From contig NZ_BAAAPC010000014.1 of assembly GCF_039530945.1 (NCBI RefSeq), forward strand, positions 1 to 64,000: a DNA stretch of 64,000 nt, read 5' to 3'. The first letter of the stretch is position 1, and every line of letters begins with the position of its first letter. Made by a program: the position numbers and the translations under genes. This document shows, in pieces, positions 1 through 8,779 of the stretch. The notes beneath the pieces were generated by a model, which was not told the origin of the DNA, did no database searches, and saw nothing but the letters and a program-made list of their open reading frames with translations. This DNA comes from Nocardiopsis_C rhodophaea. Its GTDB lineage: Bacteria > Actinomycetota > Actinomycetes > Streptosporangiales > Streptosporangiaceae.

Positions 1-61
1 CGATGTGGTCGTCGCAGAACACGTAGAGTGCGGTGAGAAGGGTGTCCAGGTTTCGTGTCAC
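1..61 (-). pseudogene. 5' end of an IS982-like transposase, cut by the window edge
   Basis: Reading leftwards from a GTG at position 61 the first 20 codons encode V-T-R-N-L-D-T-L-L-T-A-L-Y-V-F-C-D-D-H-I. This resembles the N-terminus of IS982-family transposases, which open with an N-L-D-T-L-L-T-A-L-Y-V-like helix. The rest lies outside the window, so it cannot be said whether the element is intact. Two further transposase remnants follow within 800 bp. Confidence 0.6.
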
Positions 62-184
62 AACTTAACCATCGGGCACCCTTCGTCATGTCCGCAGCCA
101 GTTCAGACATCGGACTCAGTCATCTAGGCGTTCGTGGCCGCATGCCGGGTCCGGGAGGCCCGCCGCCGCCCGGCTCCGGAGGGG

Positions 185-346
185 GTGATCGGGTTGACCT
201 GCAACGGGATCGCCCGTCTGCTGCACGCCCTGTTCCCGGCCCGCCCCGGCGATGAGCACACGGTGGGCTGGTCGGTGTTCAGACGCTCTCACCAGGCACG
301 TGCCTTGAGCTGCCACTACCGTAGACAGGCAGCCCGGGAATCATGA
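185..346 (+). pseudogene. C-terminal remnant of a DDE transposase
   Basis: About 50 codons in one frame read L-T-C-N-G-I-A-R-L-L-H-A-L, then W-S-V-F-R-R-S-H-Q-A-R-A-L-S-C-H-Y-R-R and a stop. The W-S-x-x-R-R-x-H-Q-x-R-A...H-Y-R-R tail is the usual C-terminus of a family of actinomycete DDE transposases (IS701-like; family assignment uncertain). No catalytic core precedes it and upstream bases do not continue the protein, so this is a 3' fragment. Confidence 0.5.
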
Positions 347-568
347 CAAAACGGAAGTCCAACTGGAGTATTAGGTTCTGCTGGTAGTTGGCGGTTCTTC
401 ATTGTGTGGCTGGGGCTTTTTGGTGCCTGGAGTAGCCAGAGATCCGGGCTCCGCCTGTTTGTCGTCGCGGTGTGTTTGTCCAGGTGGATGATCGATCAAG
501 GGCATACGAAAGGGCATGTCCCGCAACCATCATGAAATTGTTCACACTCGTGATCGGTATGAAGAACC

Positions 569-796
569 GTGCCCGCGCTGCCGTCGTCCCTCAGCGCCGC
601 CCCCGCTCCCGGCGGGATACACGATCTCGTGGTCCGCTTGGCCGATATCGCCGACCCGCGCTCGGAGAGAGGCCGTCCTGGCGTATGCGCCCTGGCCAAG
701 GGCGACGCCGCGACGCGGTTGCCCCCGGCTCTGGCTCGGCCGTCCCACTGGCAGCCGTTCCCGGCCGAGGGATGGGGAGGTCGGCGGCGGGCCTGA
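569..796 (+). pseudogene. Possible ISAs1-type transposase N-terminal remnant
   Basis: One frame contains G-G-I-H-D-L-V-V-R-L-A-D-I-A-D-P-R-S-E-R-G-R, resembling the N-terminal H-repeat-associated domain of ISAs1-like transposases (L-x-x-L-A-x-I-x-D-P-R-x-x-R-G). The similarity fades after about 25 residues and the frame ends without a catalytic domain. Everything between 347 and 829 otherwise looks non-coding. Assignment rests on this single motif. Confidence 0.35.
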
Positions 797-829
797 TCGC
801 GGGACCGTGGCAGACCTCCCCGCGGCTGG

Positions 830-1759
830 CTAGGCCTCAGCCGCCTGGGGTGGCGGCCACGGGACATCGGCTAGGACCGGGAAGAGCACCTCCTCCTCGT
901 AGTCGAGGTGGGCCCGCAACTCCTCGGACAGCTGATCCAGCTCATCGCGGAACCGGACGGGATCGGCGCGACCGATGTCGGCCAGCAGGGCGACGAGCTC
1001 TCCCTGGATGCGCGCGACCGTCGTGTGCTCCTCGCTCAGGCGGTCCAAGGCGCTGGCGAGGTGCGGGTGATAGCCGCGGACGTTGGGAAAGAGGTGCTCG
1101 TCCTCGCCGGTGTGGTGGAACTTCAGGGTCTGGCAGAGCGCCAGGCAGCGTTGCCGGATGTGCAGTCCGAGCCCCGGCGCCGGAGGCGTGCCCGGTCCCT
1201 GGTGTGCGTCTACTGCGGCGAAGTGGGCGTCGACCTCGGCGTGTACTTGGCGCAGCTGAGAGCGCAGCCAGGTGTGCACCTCCAGCATTTTGTCGGCGAG
1301 GTTGGTGACCTCGGCCGGCCCTTCCGCTTCCTCTGCGTCGGCCCGCTCCAGTACCACGACCGGCAGAACGCGGTCGGTGCGGGCCTGGTAGTCGGCGTAT
1401 CCCGGCTGCTCCCGCACGGCGTGCTCGAACAGGCGGTCGCGGCGCTCGCCCTCGGCCGGGACCGCGATGGCGTCGAACCGCTCAGTGTCGATCTCCACCC
1501 TCACTATGGGGTTGGCGAGCAGGTTGCGGTACCAGGCGGGGTGGTGTGGAGCGCCCGCGGCGGACGCGACGACCAGGACCTGGCCGCCATCGCGGACGAA
1601 GCCGAGCGGAACGGTGTGCTGCCTTTTGGACTTTGCCCCGGTGGTGGTGAGAAGGAGGATGCCGGTGTTCTCGGACGGGTCGCCGACCTTTCCTCCGTTG
1701 GCGCGGAACTCTTCAATGATCGCCTGGTTGAAGGCTGCTTGGTCGAAGGTCGAGGACAT
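830..1759 (-). CDS. Deazaflavin-dependent nitroreductase-type domain fused to hemerythrin domain
   Basis: A 309-residue protein. Residues 1-145 match the nitroreductase/deazaflavin-dependent oxidoreductase (Ddn, F420-binding split-barrel) family: a G-I-L-L-L-T-T-T-G-A-K-S segment, then a P-x-W-Y-R-N-L-L-A-N-P motif near residue 80. The C-terminal half is a four-helix hemerythrin-like HHE domain, with H-T-W near 160, H-A-E-V-D-A-H-F near 173, F-H-H-T-G-E-D-E-H-L-F-P near 212 and a terminal H-L-D-Y-E-E-E-V-L-F-P. These His/Glu residues could hold a di-iron site. The ATG at 1759 was chosen because a GGAGA lies just upstream and the Ddn domain begins there; an earlier in-frame GTG at 1921 would add low-complexity sequence. 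Likely a cytosolic redox enzyme coupling F420H2 to an oxygen- or iron-sensing module; this coupling is inferred. Confidence 0.85.
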   Translation of the reverse strand: MSSTFDQAAFNQAIIEEFRANGGKVGDPSENTGILLLTTTGAKSKRQHTVPLGFVRDGGQVLVVASAAGAPHHPAWYRNLLANPIVRVEIDTERFDAIAVPAEGERRDRLFEHAVREQPGYADYQARTDRVLPVVVLERADAEEAEGPAEVTNLADKMLEVHTWLRSQLRQVHAEVDAHFAAVDAHQGPGTPPAPGLGLHIRQRCLALCQTLKFHHTGEDEHLFPNVRGYHPHLASALDRLSEEHTTVARIQGELVALLADIGRADPVRFRDELDQLSEELRAHLDYEEEVLFPVLADVPWPPPQAAEA

Positions 1760-2350
1760 ATAAATCACATCTCCTGGAAGGCGCGTGGCTCCGTGGTGGC
1801 CACGGGGGTGATGAATGGCGGTGGAGCGCGCAGGACGTGCCGCGCGCTTCGACGCACGTCGCCCCCGCCTGGAGATATATCTCGACCGACAGCACACAGC
1901 GCTGAAAGACAGCCGGAACACGGCTGTCGTCAGGGAGAAATAGCGTGAGGGAGTCCCAGGGTGATGCAGAGCACCGCCAATGACAAGGGACGACGTGCGG
2001 ACGTGAAAACGTCAGACGCGGTTATGCGACGTAGAAAAGCATTGACATCGTCCCTCGGTCAGGTGTCCGCCTGCCTGCCGACCGGCCTGCTGGTCTCTCC
2101 AACGTGCTGTTCTTTGGTCGGAGGCACGCGACACGCGCTTCATTACATCCGTCCGGGCTCGTCTTGTCAACGCCGATTTTGTTGGGGTCCTGAGGGGTGG
2201 CTCGATTTATTCCCGACGTGGGTCGCGACGTGGGCGCCCGGAATGGACTCCATGGGGTCGCCGGTTCCCGGAGGAGTCGGGTGTGTCGGCCCGTGAGGCG
2301 ACTTCGGGCTCAACACCCGCGAATACCACTAATGAGCGAGGAGAGTTCCC
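1760..2350. other. Intergenic region between divergent genes
   Basis: It separates the leftward Ddn-hemerythrin gene from rightward ridA. It contains a 12-bp palindrome (listed separately) and otherwise no convincing gene; the open frames here have no recognisable sequence. Confidence 0.6.
1872..1883. promoter_or_regulatory. Palindromic candidate operator
   Basis: GAGATATATCTC is a perfect 12-bp palindrome in an AT-rich patch about 110 bp upstream of the Ddn-hemerythrin start. It could be a regulator site or promoter element. No regulator gene is adjacent, so the binding protein is unknown. Confidence 0.35.
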
Positions 2351-2749
2351 ATGGCCCACACCGTTGTCAACCCCTCCGGCCTGCATAACCCGACACCGTT
2401 CGGCTATAGCCACGTCGTGAGTGCTCCCGCGGGAGGGCTGGTGTTCATCGCGGGGCAGTACGGCTCCGACGCGAGCGGTCAGGTCGCCGAGGACGATTTC
2501 GCGGCTCAGGTCGAGCGGTCGTTCGCGAACATGCGGACCGCGCTTGACGCCGTCGGCCTGGACTTCACTAGCGTGGTCCAGCTCCGGACGTTCATCGTCG
2601 ATCACGACGCGGACAAGCTCGCGGTCCTGGCGGCAAACGTGCAGCGGATCTGGGGTGAGCAGCCGCCCACCCAGACGCTCCTGGGTGTCGCCTCGCTCGC
2701 CCTCCCGGGCATGCTCTTCGAGGTCGACGCGATCGCGGTACGGGAGTGA
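2351..2749 (+). CDS. RidA family protein
   Basis: A 132-residue RidA/YjgF/UK114 protein. The family forms trimers that hydrolyse reactive enamine/imine intermediates released by PLP enzymes. Seen here: the opening N-P-S-G-L-H-N-P-T-P-F-G-Y-S-H, the internal G-L-V-F-I-A-G-Q-Y-G segment near 37-46, and a C-terminal L-L-G-V-A-S-L-A-L-P-G-M-L-F-E-V-D-A. The length is normal for the family. The characteristic substrate-binding Arg (R-x-x-x in R105 of canonical RidA) is not evident; the equivalent loop reads A-S-L-A-L-P, so this is probably a RidA-like subfamily rather than canonical RidA. The start ATG has GAGGAGAG upstream. Confidence 0.85.
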   Translation: MAHTVVNPSGLHNPTPFGYSHVVSAPAGGLVFIAGQYGSDASGQVAEDDFAAQVERSFANMRTALDAVGLDFTSVVQLRTFIVDHDADKLAVLAANVQRIWGEQPPTQTLLGVASLALPGMLFEVDAIAVRE

Positions 2750-2872
2750 TCTCGCTGTGCTGTTCTTCCCCTAAATCCCCCTGATCAGCAAGGATTTCGC
2801 GCGGTCGGTGTCGTGGCGCCGACCGCGCTCTGCTGCCCTGCCAGTGCTCGGGCGAGGAAAATGTGCTGGTAT

Positions 2873-2893
2873 GTACTACAGATGAAGTAGTAC
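2873..2893. promoter_or_regulatory. Inverted repeat upstream of the RibD/DHFR-like gene
   Basis: GTACTAC and GTAGTAC form perfect 7-bp arms separated by 7 bp, in an AT-rich stretch about 50 bp ahead of the GTG start at 2942. Position and symmetry suggest a dimeric repressor site or promoter-overlapping operator. No dedicated regulator is next door. Confidence 0.5.
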
Positions 2894-2941
2894 GAATAAA
2901 GTGGTTTACTTCCCGATCCGGACGATCCCCTGGAGGCCCGC

Positions 2942-3514
2942 GTGCGAAAGCTGACCTACTACATCGCCGTATCCATCGACGGCTACATCGAGGGACCGAA
3001 TCGCGAGACCGACTTCTACCCGCTCAGCGAGGAGTTCGCGGCGTACATGACGTCCGAGTACGCCGACTGCCTCCCGACGCACGTGCGCGAGCAGTTCGGC
3101 ATCGACGCGCCGAACAAGCACTTCGACACCGTGATCCAGGGGCGGACGAGCTATGAGCTCGCGCTGCGAGAGGGCATCACCAGTCCCTACGCGCACATGC
3201 GGCAGTACGTGGCCTCCACGACCATGTCCGAGAGCCCGGATCCCGCTGTGGAGATCGTCGGCGACCCGGTCGCGACGGTCCGCGAGCTGAAGGGGGAGGA
3301 CGGGGATCTGGGTATCTACCTCATCGGTGGCGCGAAGCTCGCGGGCGCTCTGATCGACGAGATCGATGAACTGGTCATCAAGCGCTACGCGGTGCTCGCC
3401 GGTGCGGGGACGCCGATGTTCCTCGGTGCGAAGTTCAACCCCGCGGATTTCGCACTCACCGACCACCGCGTCTTCGACAACGGGACATCGGTCGCGACCC
3501 ACAGGAGGAAGTGA
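2942..3514 (+). CDS. Dihydrofolate reductase / RibD C-terminal family protein
   Basis: A 190-residue protein of the DHFR-like RibD_C family, which are NADPH-dependent reductases of unknown physiological substrate. Seen: the N-terminal K-L-T-Y-Y-I-A-V-S-I-D-G-Y-I-E-G signature, V-I-Q-G-R-T-S-Y-E near 62, and I-Y-L-I-G-G-A-K-L-A-G near 128 (nucleotide-binding glycine pair). The start is GTG with a GGAGG eight bases upstream. Single-gene transcription unit, probably controlled through the inverted repeat just ahead. Confidence 0.85.
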   Translation: MRKLTYYIAVSIDGYIEGPNRETDFYPLSEEFAAYMTSEYADCLPTHVREQFGIDAPNKHFDTVIQGRTSYELALREGITSPYAHMRQYVASTTMSESPDPAVEIVGDPVATVRELKGEDGDLGIYLIGGAKLAGALIDEIDELVIKRYAVLAGAGTPMFLGAKFNPADFALTDHRVFDNGTSVATHRRK

Positions 3515-3584
3515 AGGGTCCGCATGCAGGTCCGGTTGTTTGCCCCTGGGTGGGGAATTCCGGGGTGCTACCGCGAATTCCGAG

Positions 3585-4460
3585 TCACACGGGGGCGAAC
3601 CGGACCACCCACCGCTCCACCTTCGCTCCGGGATCCGTGTGCCAAAGTGCCTCGTCGTCCTCCCCGTACTTGGCGTCGACCTCAGAGAAGTATCCGTAGG
3701 TGCGTGCCGCTTGGCGACCCCAGCAGGAGATGTTGACCTTGTAACGCCCTGGTTCCAGTGGAAAACCGTTACTCAGGCCGGGGTCGGCTGCCAGTCCATT
3801 TCCAACCGCGACTTCGGGTTCATCGGTTTTCGCGAAGAGATCACCGGTGAAGTCGGCTCCCGTTGGTTCTGGCCAGTCGTCGTTGTTCCAGAGCTCAAGG
3901 ACCACGGATGGATGCATGTCGCTAACGGTGGAGGAGAAGTCCACATGGTCTGCGTAGACGACCAAAAACTCTGTGTTCGGAAGTGATTTTTCTAGGAAAG
4001 TTGTGCCTGCCCCGACCCACATCTCGAAGAAGGAGTGGTCCGCGGTTGGCCGGAATTCTTTCCAACGCACGATGCGGGGATTGGGTGGGCGCGGGGAAAA
4101 GCGAACGGTCCAGTGATTTCGTTGCCGGGTGAGGTTGGTGTTATACGTTCCTGGCGGGAGGCGCAGGGCGTCGCTGAAACTGTCCGGTAGGACCACTCCG
4201 CCGCGCCCGACATCGAGGGCAATGTCGTTACTGACATCAGCTTCATAGCAAGATGGTCGCGCTTCGGTGTCGTGCAGTTCGACAAGCGCGACTACGTCGT
4301 CCTCTGGCCTCCTCGGGTGCAGCCTGAACCCCTTGGAGGTCCGATCGGCGTGGTGCAGTGCCCTGGCTTCGACGCCGAATAGGGGTTGGGCGTCAATGTA
4401 CATCGGCATACCGTCCGGCATGGGGCCGGGGCGGTACTGCCGGGAATCGATAATGGGCAT
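3585..4460 (-). CDS. Unrecognised protein with an internal duplication
   Basis: A 291-residue soluble protein with no signal peptide or membrane segment; I do not recognise a family. The two halves resemble each other. Both contain a V-V-x-L-E-L/V-V-A-L-V-E-L segment (near 53 and 180), a long acidic loop, a P-P-G-T-Y-N / E-P-G-R-Y-K-V-N turn, and a closing strand T-V-R-F-S-P or V-V-R-F-A-P. The pattern suggests two copies of a beta-sandwich domain, perhaps jelly-roll-like. ATG at 4460 was chosen because it follows an AAGGGAAAAGG Shine-Dalgarno. It is a lone gene; function unknown. Confidence 0.7.
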   Translation of the reverse strand: MPIIDSRQYRPGPMPDGMPMYIDAQPLFGVEARALHHADRTSKGFRLHPRRPEDDVVALVELHDTEARPSCYEADVSNDIALDVGRGGVVLPDSFSDALRLPPGTYNTNLTRQRNHWTVRFSPRPPNPRIVRWKEFRPTADHSFFEMWVGAGTTFLEKSLPNTEFLVVYADHVDFSSTVSDMHPSVVLELWNNDDWPEPTGADFTGDLFAKTDEPEVAVGNGLAADPGLSNGFPLEPGRYKVNISCWGRQAARTYGYFSEVDAKYGEDDEALWHTDPGAKVERWVVRFAPV

Positions 4461-5024
4461 GGTGCCTTTTCCCTTCATCCTGTGGCCTGGGGCGGGGATC
4501 GTGAAGAAGACGGCCGCTCGGTGGCGCCAACCGCGCGTGACGCGGTGGTGGTGTGCCCCCGGGCGTCGATAGGAGTTCGTTGAATCCGCAAGGAACGCGG
4601 AGGTGGGCTGATGATCAGGGTGAGGGTTGGGAGTATCGGCCAAGGTACAGAACCGGACCCTGGGGCCGAAAGCTGCATTTCGTGCAGCATGTGGTAACAA
4701 TCCTCTTACTGGCCGGACACGGCCGTTGGTCTCTTGACCCCTTGTGGGGCTCCCCTTGACCCAATAACACTTTTCTTAGGACTCACACAGGCGTAGTGGC
4801 CCCTTCCGAGCCGTCGGTCGCGCGACGGCACATCGAGGAGTGATGCGGCCAGTGGTGAATGCTCCCGGGACGAATGGGCGAGCGAGGCTCCGGGACGTCG
4901 ACGATCACGCCGTCACAGGCGTGGGTGAGGGGAGGAACGGGACCGCACCGGCCCCGAGCCGCCCGGATGGCCCGGTCGGGGCGCGGAGCCCCGCCAGGCG
5001 ACTCGGTGAGAGCGGGGCGGTGCG
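4461..5024. other. Intergenic region ahead of the pknG operon
   Basis: 560 bp between two divergent transcription units with no convincing gene. A TTGACC at 4756 followed 15 bp later by TAGGAC is a weak promoter candidate for the rightward signalling operon. Codon usage in the open frames here is not coding-like. Confidence 0.5.
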
Positions 5025-7580
5025 ATGAGCGACTGCACCGAGCGGGGCTGCACAGGCGTGGTCAGGGATGGGTTCTGCGATGTCTGCGGGCTGGAACCCC
5101 GCGGCTCGGAGCCGATCGCTCCGGTACCCGGTTCGTCGGCCGACCCCCATCTGGTGCCCCTGTTCTCCGGGCCGAGTGACGCCCTTGCGGCGCCGTTGTC
5201 CGGGGCACCGGATCCGCCGATCGGGGTAGCGGAGGGGGAGGAAAGCTCTAGCGGCCCCCGTGGGGCCGACGGGTCCGATGAGACAGGTGAGCCAGGTGGG
5301 ATGGAGGACGCGGGCGACAGTGACGCCGGTGTACCTCGTTCCTTCGTGGACTCCGACGTGCGGTTCACCGACTCCGCCGCCTCCGACATCTCCCACATCT
5401 CCCCCCGCTCGGACCCGCCCCGTCGCCACTTCTTCTCCGCTTTCCCGCCCCACGGCGGCGGCTCCGGATCGTCGACATCCGGCCCGATCAGCTCGCCATC
5501 GGGCCGCAACAGCCGCCGTACCTCGTCCTCCTCGCGCGGCATGCTCGGGCTGGGCCTCGTGCAGATCCCACCGGTGCCCTACCGCGACCCGGCCACGGCG
5601 ATCATGTCCAACCCCGTCGTCGCCGAGAAGAACCGCTTCTGCGGCAGCTGCGGGGAGGCCGTGGGCCGCCGCCGCGACAACCGGCCCGGCCGAACCGAGG
5701 GCTTCTGCCGCTCCTGCGGGACGGAGTTCTCCTTCACCCCCAAGCTCAAGAAGGGGGACTGGGTCGAAGACCAGTACGAGGTGCTCGGCTGCCTCGCGCA
5801 CGGCGGACTCGGATGGATCTACCTCGCCCGCGACCACCACGTCAGCGACCGGTGGGTGGTGCTCAAGGGCCTGCTCAACAGCGGCGACGCCGAGGCCCAC
5901 AAGACCGCCACCGCCGAACGCAACTTCCTCGCCGAGGTCGAGCACCCCAACATCGTCAAGATCTACAACTTCGCGCACCACCCCGACCCCAAGACCGGTG
6001 TCCCGGCCGGGCACATCGTCATGGAGTACGTCGGCGGCAAGTCACTGCGCGACCTGATCGTCGAACGCCGCGCGCATGGCGCCGACACCTCCGGCCTGCC
6101 CGTCGACCAGGTCATCGCCTACGGGCTGGAGGCCCTGCGCGCCATTGGCTACCTGCACAGCAAGGGCCTGCTCTACTGCGACTTCAAGCCCGACAACATC
6201 ATCCAGAGCGAGGAGCAGATCAAGCTCATCGACCTGGGCGGCGTCCGCCGGATCGACGACATGGTCAACCCCGTCTACACCACCCCCGGCTACCGGGTCC
6301 CCGAGTCAGAGCTGCGCAACCCCGGTCCCTCGGTCTGTTCCGACCTCTATTCCGTCGGCCGTACGCTCGCCGTCCTCAGCTTCCGGTTCGGCTTCATGCG
6401 GGAGCATCTGCACAGCCTCCCGCCACGCGAGTCCGTGCCCGTCCTCGCCCGCTACGAGTCCTACGACCGCTTCCTGCGCCGCGCCACCAACATCCAGCCC
6501 GACCTGCGCTTCCACGACGCCGCCGAAATGGCCGAGCAGCTCACCGGTGTGCTGCGCGAGGTGCTCTCCGACATCCAGGGCCGCCCCCACCCGGCGACCT
6601 CCACCCTGTTCGAACCCGAACACTTCGTCGACGCCGCCGCCGGAAGCGCCACCCCCGCGCGCTTCCTCGCACGCCCCCGCCCCGCCGACGCCGCGGCCGC
6701 CCTGCCCACCCCCCAGGTCGATCCCACCGACGCCGCCGCCGGCATCCTCGCCGGGCTCTCGGCCGTGCGCCCCGAAGAGATCGTCGCGACGCTGGAGGCG
6801 GCCAAGGCCCCCAGCCCCGAAACCCGCCTCATGCTGGCGCGCACCCTCATCGCGCTCGGCCGCCAGGACGAGGCCGTGGAACCGCTGGAGGCGTTCGGCG
6901 CCCGCGCCCCCGGCGACTGGCGGACCTACTGGTACCTGGCCGTGCTGGACCTGAGCCTCGGCAAGTACGAGGAGGCGCGGGCGCGGTTCGAGGAGCTCTA
7001 CGACCACCTCCCCGGCGAGGCCGCGCCGAAGCTCGGGTTGGCGCTGGCCTGCGAGGGGATCGGGTCCCTCGACGCCGCCCGCCACTTCGCCACGGTGTGG
7101 CAGACCGACCGCTCCTACGTCAGCGCTGCGTTCGGGCTGGCCCGGATCCGGCTCGTCCAGGGCGACCGGGCCGGCGCGGTCGATGTCCTCGACACCGTCC
7201 CCGAGCTGTCCACCTTCTTTCCCAGCGCCCAGATGGCCGCCGTCACGGTGCTGGTCGGCGACCGCGACGTGGCCGACCTCGACGAGCACGTGCTCGTGGA
7301 CGCCGGATCGCGGCTGGACCGACTGCGCTGGAAGGGCCTCTACGGGGAGGCGACGGACCGGCTGGCCGTGCGTGTACTGGAGGCGGCCCTCGCCTGGATC
7401 GACTCCGGCCGCAGGCCCGCCCGCCGCACGTGGCTGCTCGACGGGCCGCTGGACGACGAGGGTCTGCGCTGGAACCTGGAGCGCATGTACCGCGGGCTGG
7501 CCCGGCTCGCCGCCGGGCGGGCCGACCGCCACCACCTTGTGGACAGGGCGAACAGCGTGCGGCCGAGGACGTGGCTATGA
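5025..7580 (+). CDS. pknG: Serine/threonine protein kinase PknG-type with zinc ribbon and TPR domain
   Basis: An 851-residue soluble kinase. Residues 4-22 form a small C-x(4)-C...C-x-x-C zinc ribbon; 25-180 are low complexity; 206-232 hold the paired C-x-x-C-G rubredoxin-like motif of PknG. The kinase domain spans about 245-515: glycine-rich loop A-H-G-G-L-G-W-I-Y, catalytic Lys in V-V-L-K-G-L, the catalytic loop Y-C-D-F-K-P-D-N-I near 384, and D-L-G in place of D-F-G near 402. Residues 610-830 are helical TPR-like repeats. These features match mycobacterial PknG, which senses amino acids with GlnX/GlnH and controls central metabolism through FHA protein GarA. First gene of the operon; its TGA overlaps the ATG of the phosphatase. 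The extra N-terminal ribbon is not in mycobacterial PknG. Confidence 0.93.
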   Translation: MSDCTERGCTGVVRDGFCDVCGLEPRGSEPIAPVPGSSADPHLVPLFSGPSDALAAPLSGAPDPPIGVAEGEESSSGPRGADGSDETGEPGGMEDAGDSDAGVPRSFVDSDVRFTDSAASDISHISPRSDPPRRHFFSAFPPHGGGSGSSTSGPISSPSGRNSRRTSSSSRGMLGLGLVQIPPVPYRDPATAIMSNPVVAEKNRFCGSCGEAVGRRRDNRPGRTEGFCRSCGTEFSFTPKLKKGDWVEDQYEVLGCLAHGGLGWIYLARDHHVSDRWVVLKGLLNSGDAEAHKTATAERNFLAEVEHPNIVKIYNFAHHPDPKTGVPAGHIVMEYVGGKSLRDLIVERRAHGADTSGLPVDQVIAYGLEALRAIGYLHSKGLLYCDFKPDNIIQSEEQIKLIDLGGVRRIDDMVNPVYTTPGYRVPESELRNPGPSVCSDLYSVGRTLAVLSFRFGFMREHLHSLPPRESVPVLARYESYDRFLRRATNIQPDLRFHDAAEMAEQLTGVLREVLSDIQGRPHPATSTLFEPEHFVDAAAGSATPARFLARPRPADAAAALPTPQVDPTDAAAGILAGLSAVRPEEIVATLEAAKAPSPETRLMLARTLIALGRQDEAVEPLEAFGARAPGDWRTYWYLAVLDLSLGKYEEARARFEELYDHLPGEAAPKLGLALACEGIGSLDAARHFATVWQTDRSYVSAAFGLARIRLVQGDRAGAVDVLDTVPELSTFFPSAQMAAVTVLVGDRDVADLDEHVLVDAGSRLDRLRWKGLYGEATDRLAVRVLEAALAWIDSGRRPARRTWLLDGPLDDEGLRWNLERMYRGLARLAAGRADRHHLVDRANSVRPRTWL

Positions 7581-8779
7581 CGGTGGCGCGAACGTGTCCC
7601 GCCTGCGAGGAGCGAGTCTCCCGGGGCGATGTGTACTGCGAACGGTGCGGCCACCGCGTCGCTTCCCCCCGCGCCTCCGCCCCGCCCGGCACCCGCGGCG
7701 CCCCAGACGCGGGCGAGGCGAACGGCGACGCCGGCGGGGCCGACGTCCACACCGGGCCGATGCCGACCGTCGAGCCGTGCACGTGGTGCGGCGCGGGCGT
7801 GACCGCCGGGTACTGCGCCGCGTGCGGCATGTGCCAGCCGGGCGACCGCGACCACGTCGAGATCCGGGCCGGGACCGTCGCCGGGGTGAGCGACCGCGGC
7901 CTGCGCCACCACCGCAACGAGGACGCCATGGCGGTGCTCACGCCGGACGTCCCGCTACCGGCCGCGGTGGCGGTGGTGTGCGACGGGGTGTCCACGTCAC
8001 CCCACCCCGACGAGGCGGCGCACGTCGCCGCCGAGACCGGGGCCGCTGTTCTAGCGGACGAACTCGCCGCGGGCAGCGGGGCACAGAAGGCCACCGAGGC
8101 GGCCCTGGCCGAAGCCGCGTCGGCCGTCGCCGATCTGGCCGAGAGTACCGAGTCAGCCCCCGCCTGCACCTACGTGTCGGCCGTCGTCCCAAGGAACGGG
8201 GGCCGGATCACGATCGGCTGGGTAGGGGACAGCCGCGCCTACTGGCTGGCCGGCTCCCCCGCGGCCACCCCTTCGGCCCTGCTGACCCGGGATGACTCCT
8301 GGAGCGAGGCGATGGTCGCGATGCGGGTGATGTCCCCGAGCGAGGCGCGCGTCTCCGTATACGCGCACGCGCTGACCTCCTGGCTGGGCGCCGACAACAC
8401 CGCGTGCCACGGTCACACCACCGCCATCACGCCCGATGGGCCGGGGGCGCTGGTGCTGTGCAGCGACGGGCTGTGGAACTACTTCCCGGATGCCGCCGCA
8501 CTGTCCGATGCGGTCCCCGAAGCGGGCGCGGACCCGCTGGGCGCGGCACAGGCGTTCGTACGCCGTGCCCTCGACGCCGGTGGACGGGACAACATCACGG
8601 TGGTGGTGATCGCCGTTCCAGCGTCGGATCGATCGGACGGCGGCGGCGCCGACGGTGCTCCGCCGGCCCCAGAGGCGCGCGACACCGAGCCGAACGCCGC
8701 GCTGGGCGGCGATCAGGAGGGCGATCAGGGCGGCGGACCAGGCGATCACGTTCGGGGGAGCGGGGGGAGCGGCGGGTGA
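7577..8779 (+). CDS. PP2C-family protein phosphatase with N-terminal zinc ribbons
   Basis: A 400-residue protein. Two zinc-ribbon-like modules come first (C-P-A-C...C-E-R-C-G, residues 9-27, and C-T-W-C-G...C-A-A-C-G near 67-83). The PP2C domain covers about 95-350: R-G-L-R-H-H-R-N-E-D-A, V-V-C-D-G-V-S-T-S, G-W-V-G-D-S-R-A-Y-W, L-V-L-C-S-D-G-L-W-N-Y and G-G-R-D-N-I-T-V-V-V. All metal-binding aspartates (N-E-D, C-D-G, S-D-G, R-D-N) are visible, so it should be an active Mn/Mg-dependent phosphatase. An acidic, disordered tail follows. It overlaps pknG by 4 bp (ATGA) and the next gene by 4 bp (GTGA), implying translational coupling and a role reversing PknG phosphorylation. Confidence 0.92.
   Translation: MTVARTCPACEERVSRGDVYCERCGHRVASPRASAPPGTRGAPDAGEANGDAGGADVHTGPMPTVEPCTWCGAGVTAGYCAACGMCQPGDRDHVEIRAGTVAGVSDRGLRHHRNEDAMAVLTPDVPLPAAVAVVCDGVSTSPHPDEAAHVAAETGAAVLADELAAGSGAQKATEAALAEAASAVADLAESTESAPACTYVSAVVPRNGGRITIGWVGDSRAYWLAGSPAATPSALLTRDDSWSEAMVAMRVMSPSEARVSVYAHALTSWLGADNTACHGHTTAITPDGPGALVLCSDGLWNYFPDAAALSDAVPEAGADPLGAAQAFVRRALDAGGRDNITVVVIAVPASDRSDGGGADGAPPAPEARDTEPNAALGGDQEGDQGGGPGDHVRGSGGSGG

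Noticed and set aside
908..1948. 346-residue rightward frame
   Set aside because: It is antisense to the nitroreductase-hemerythrin gene, which has clear metal and flavin motifs.
5813..7576. Long rightward reading frame overlapping pknG in another frame
   Set aside because: It has no family signature before the PP2C start at 7577 and is Arg/Pro-rich in the way expected of an out-of-frame shadow of a high-GC gene.
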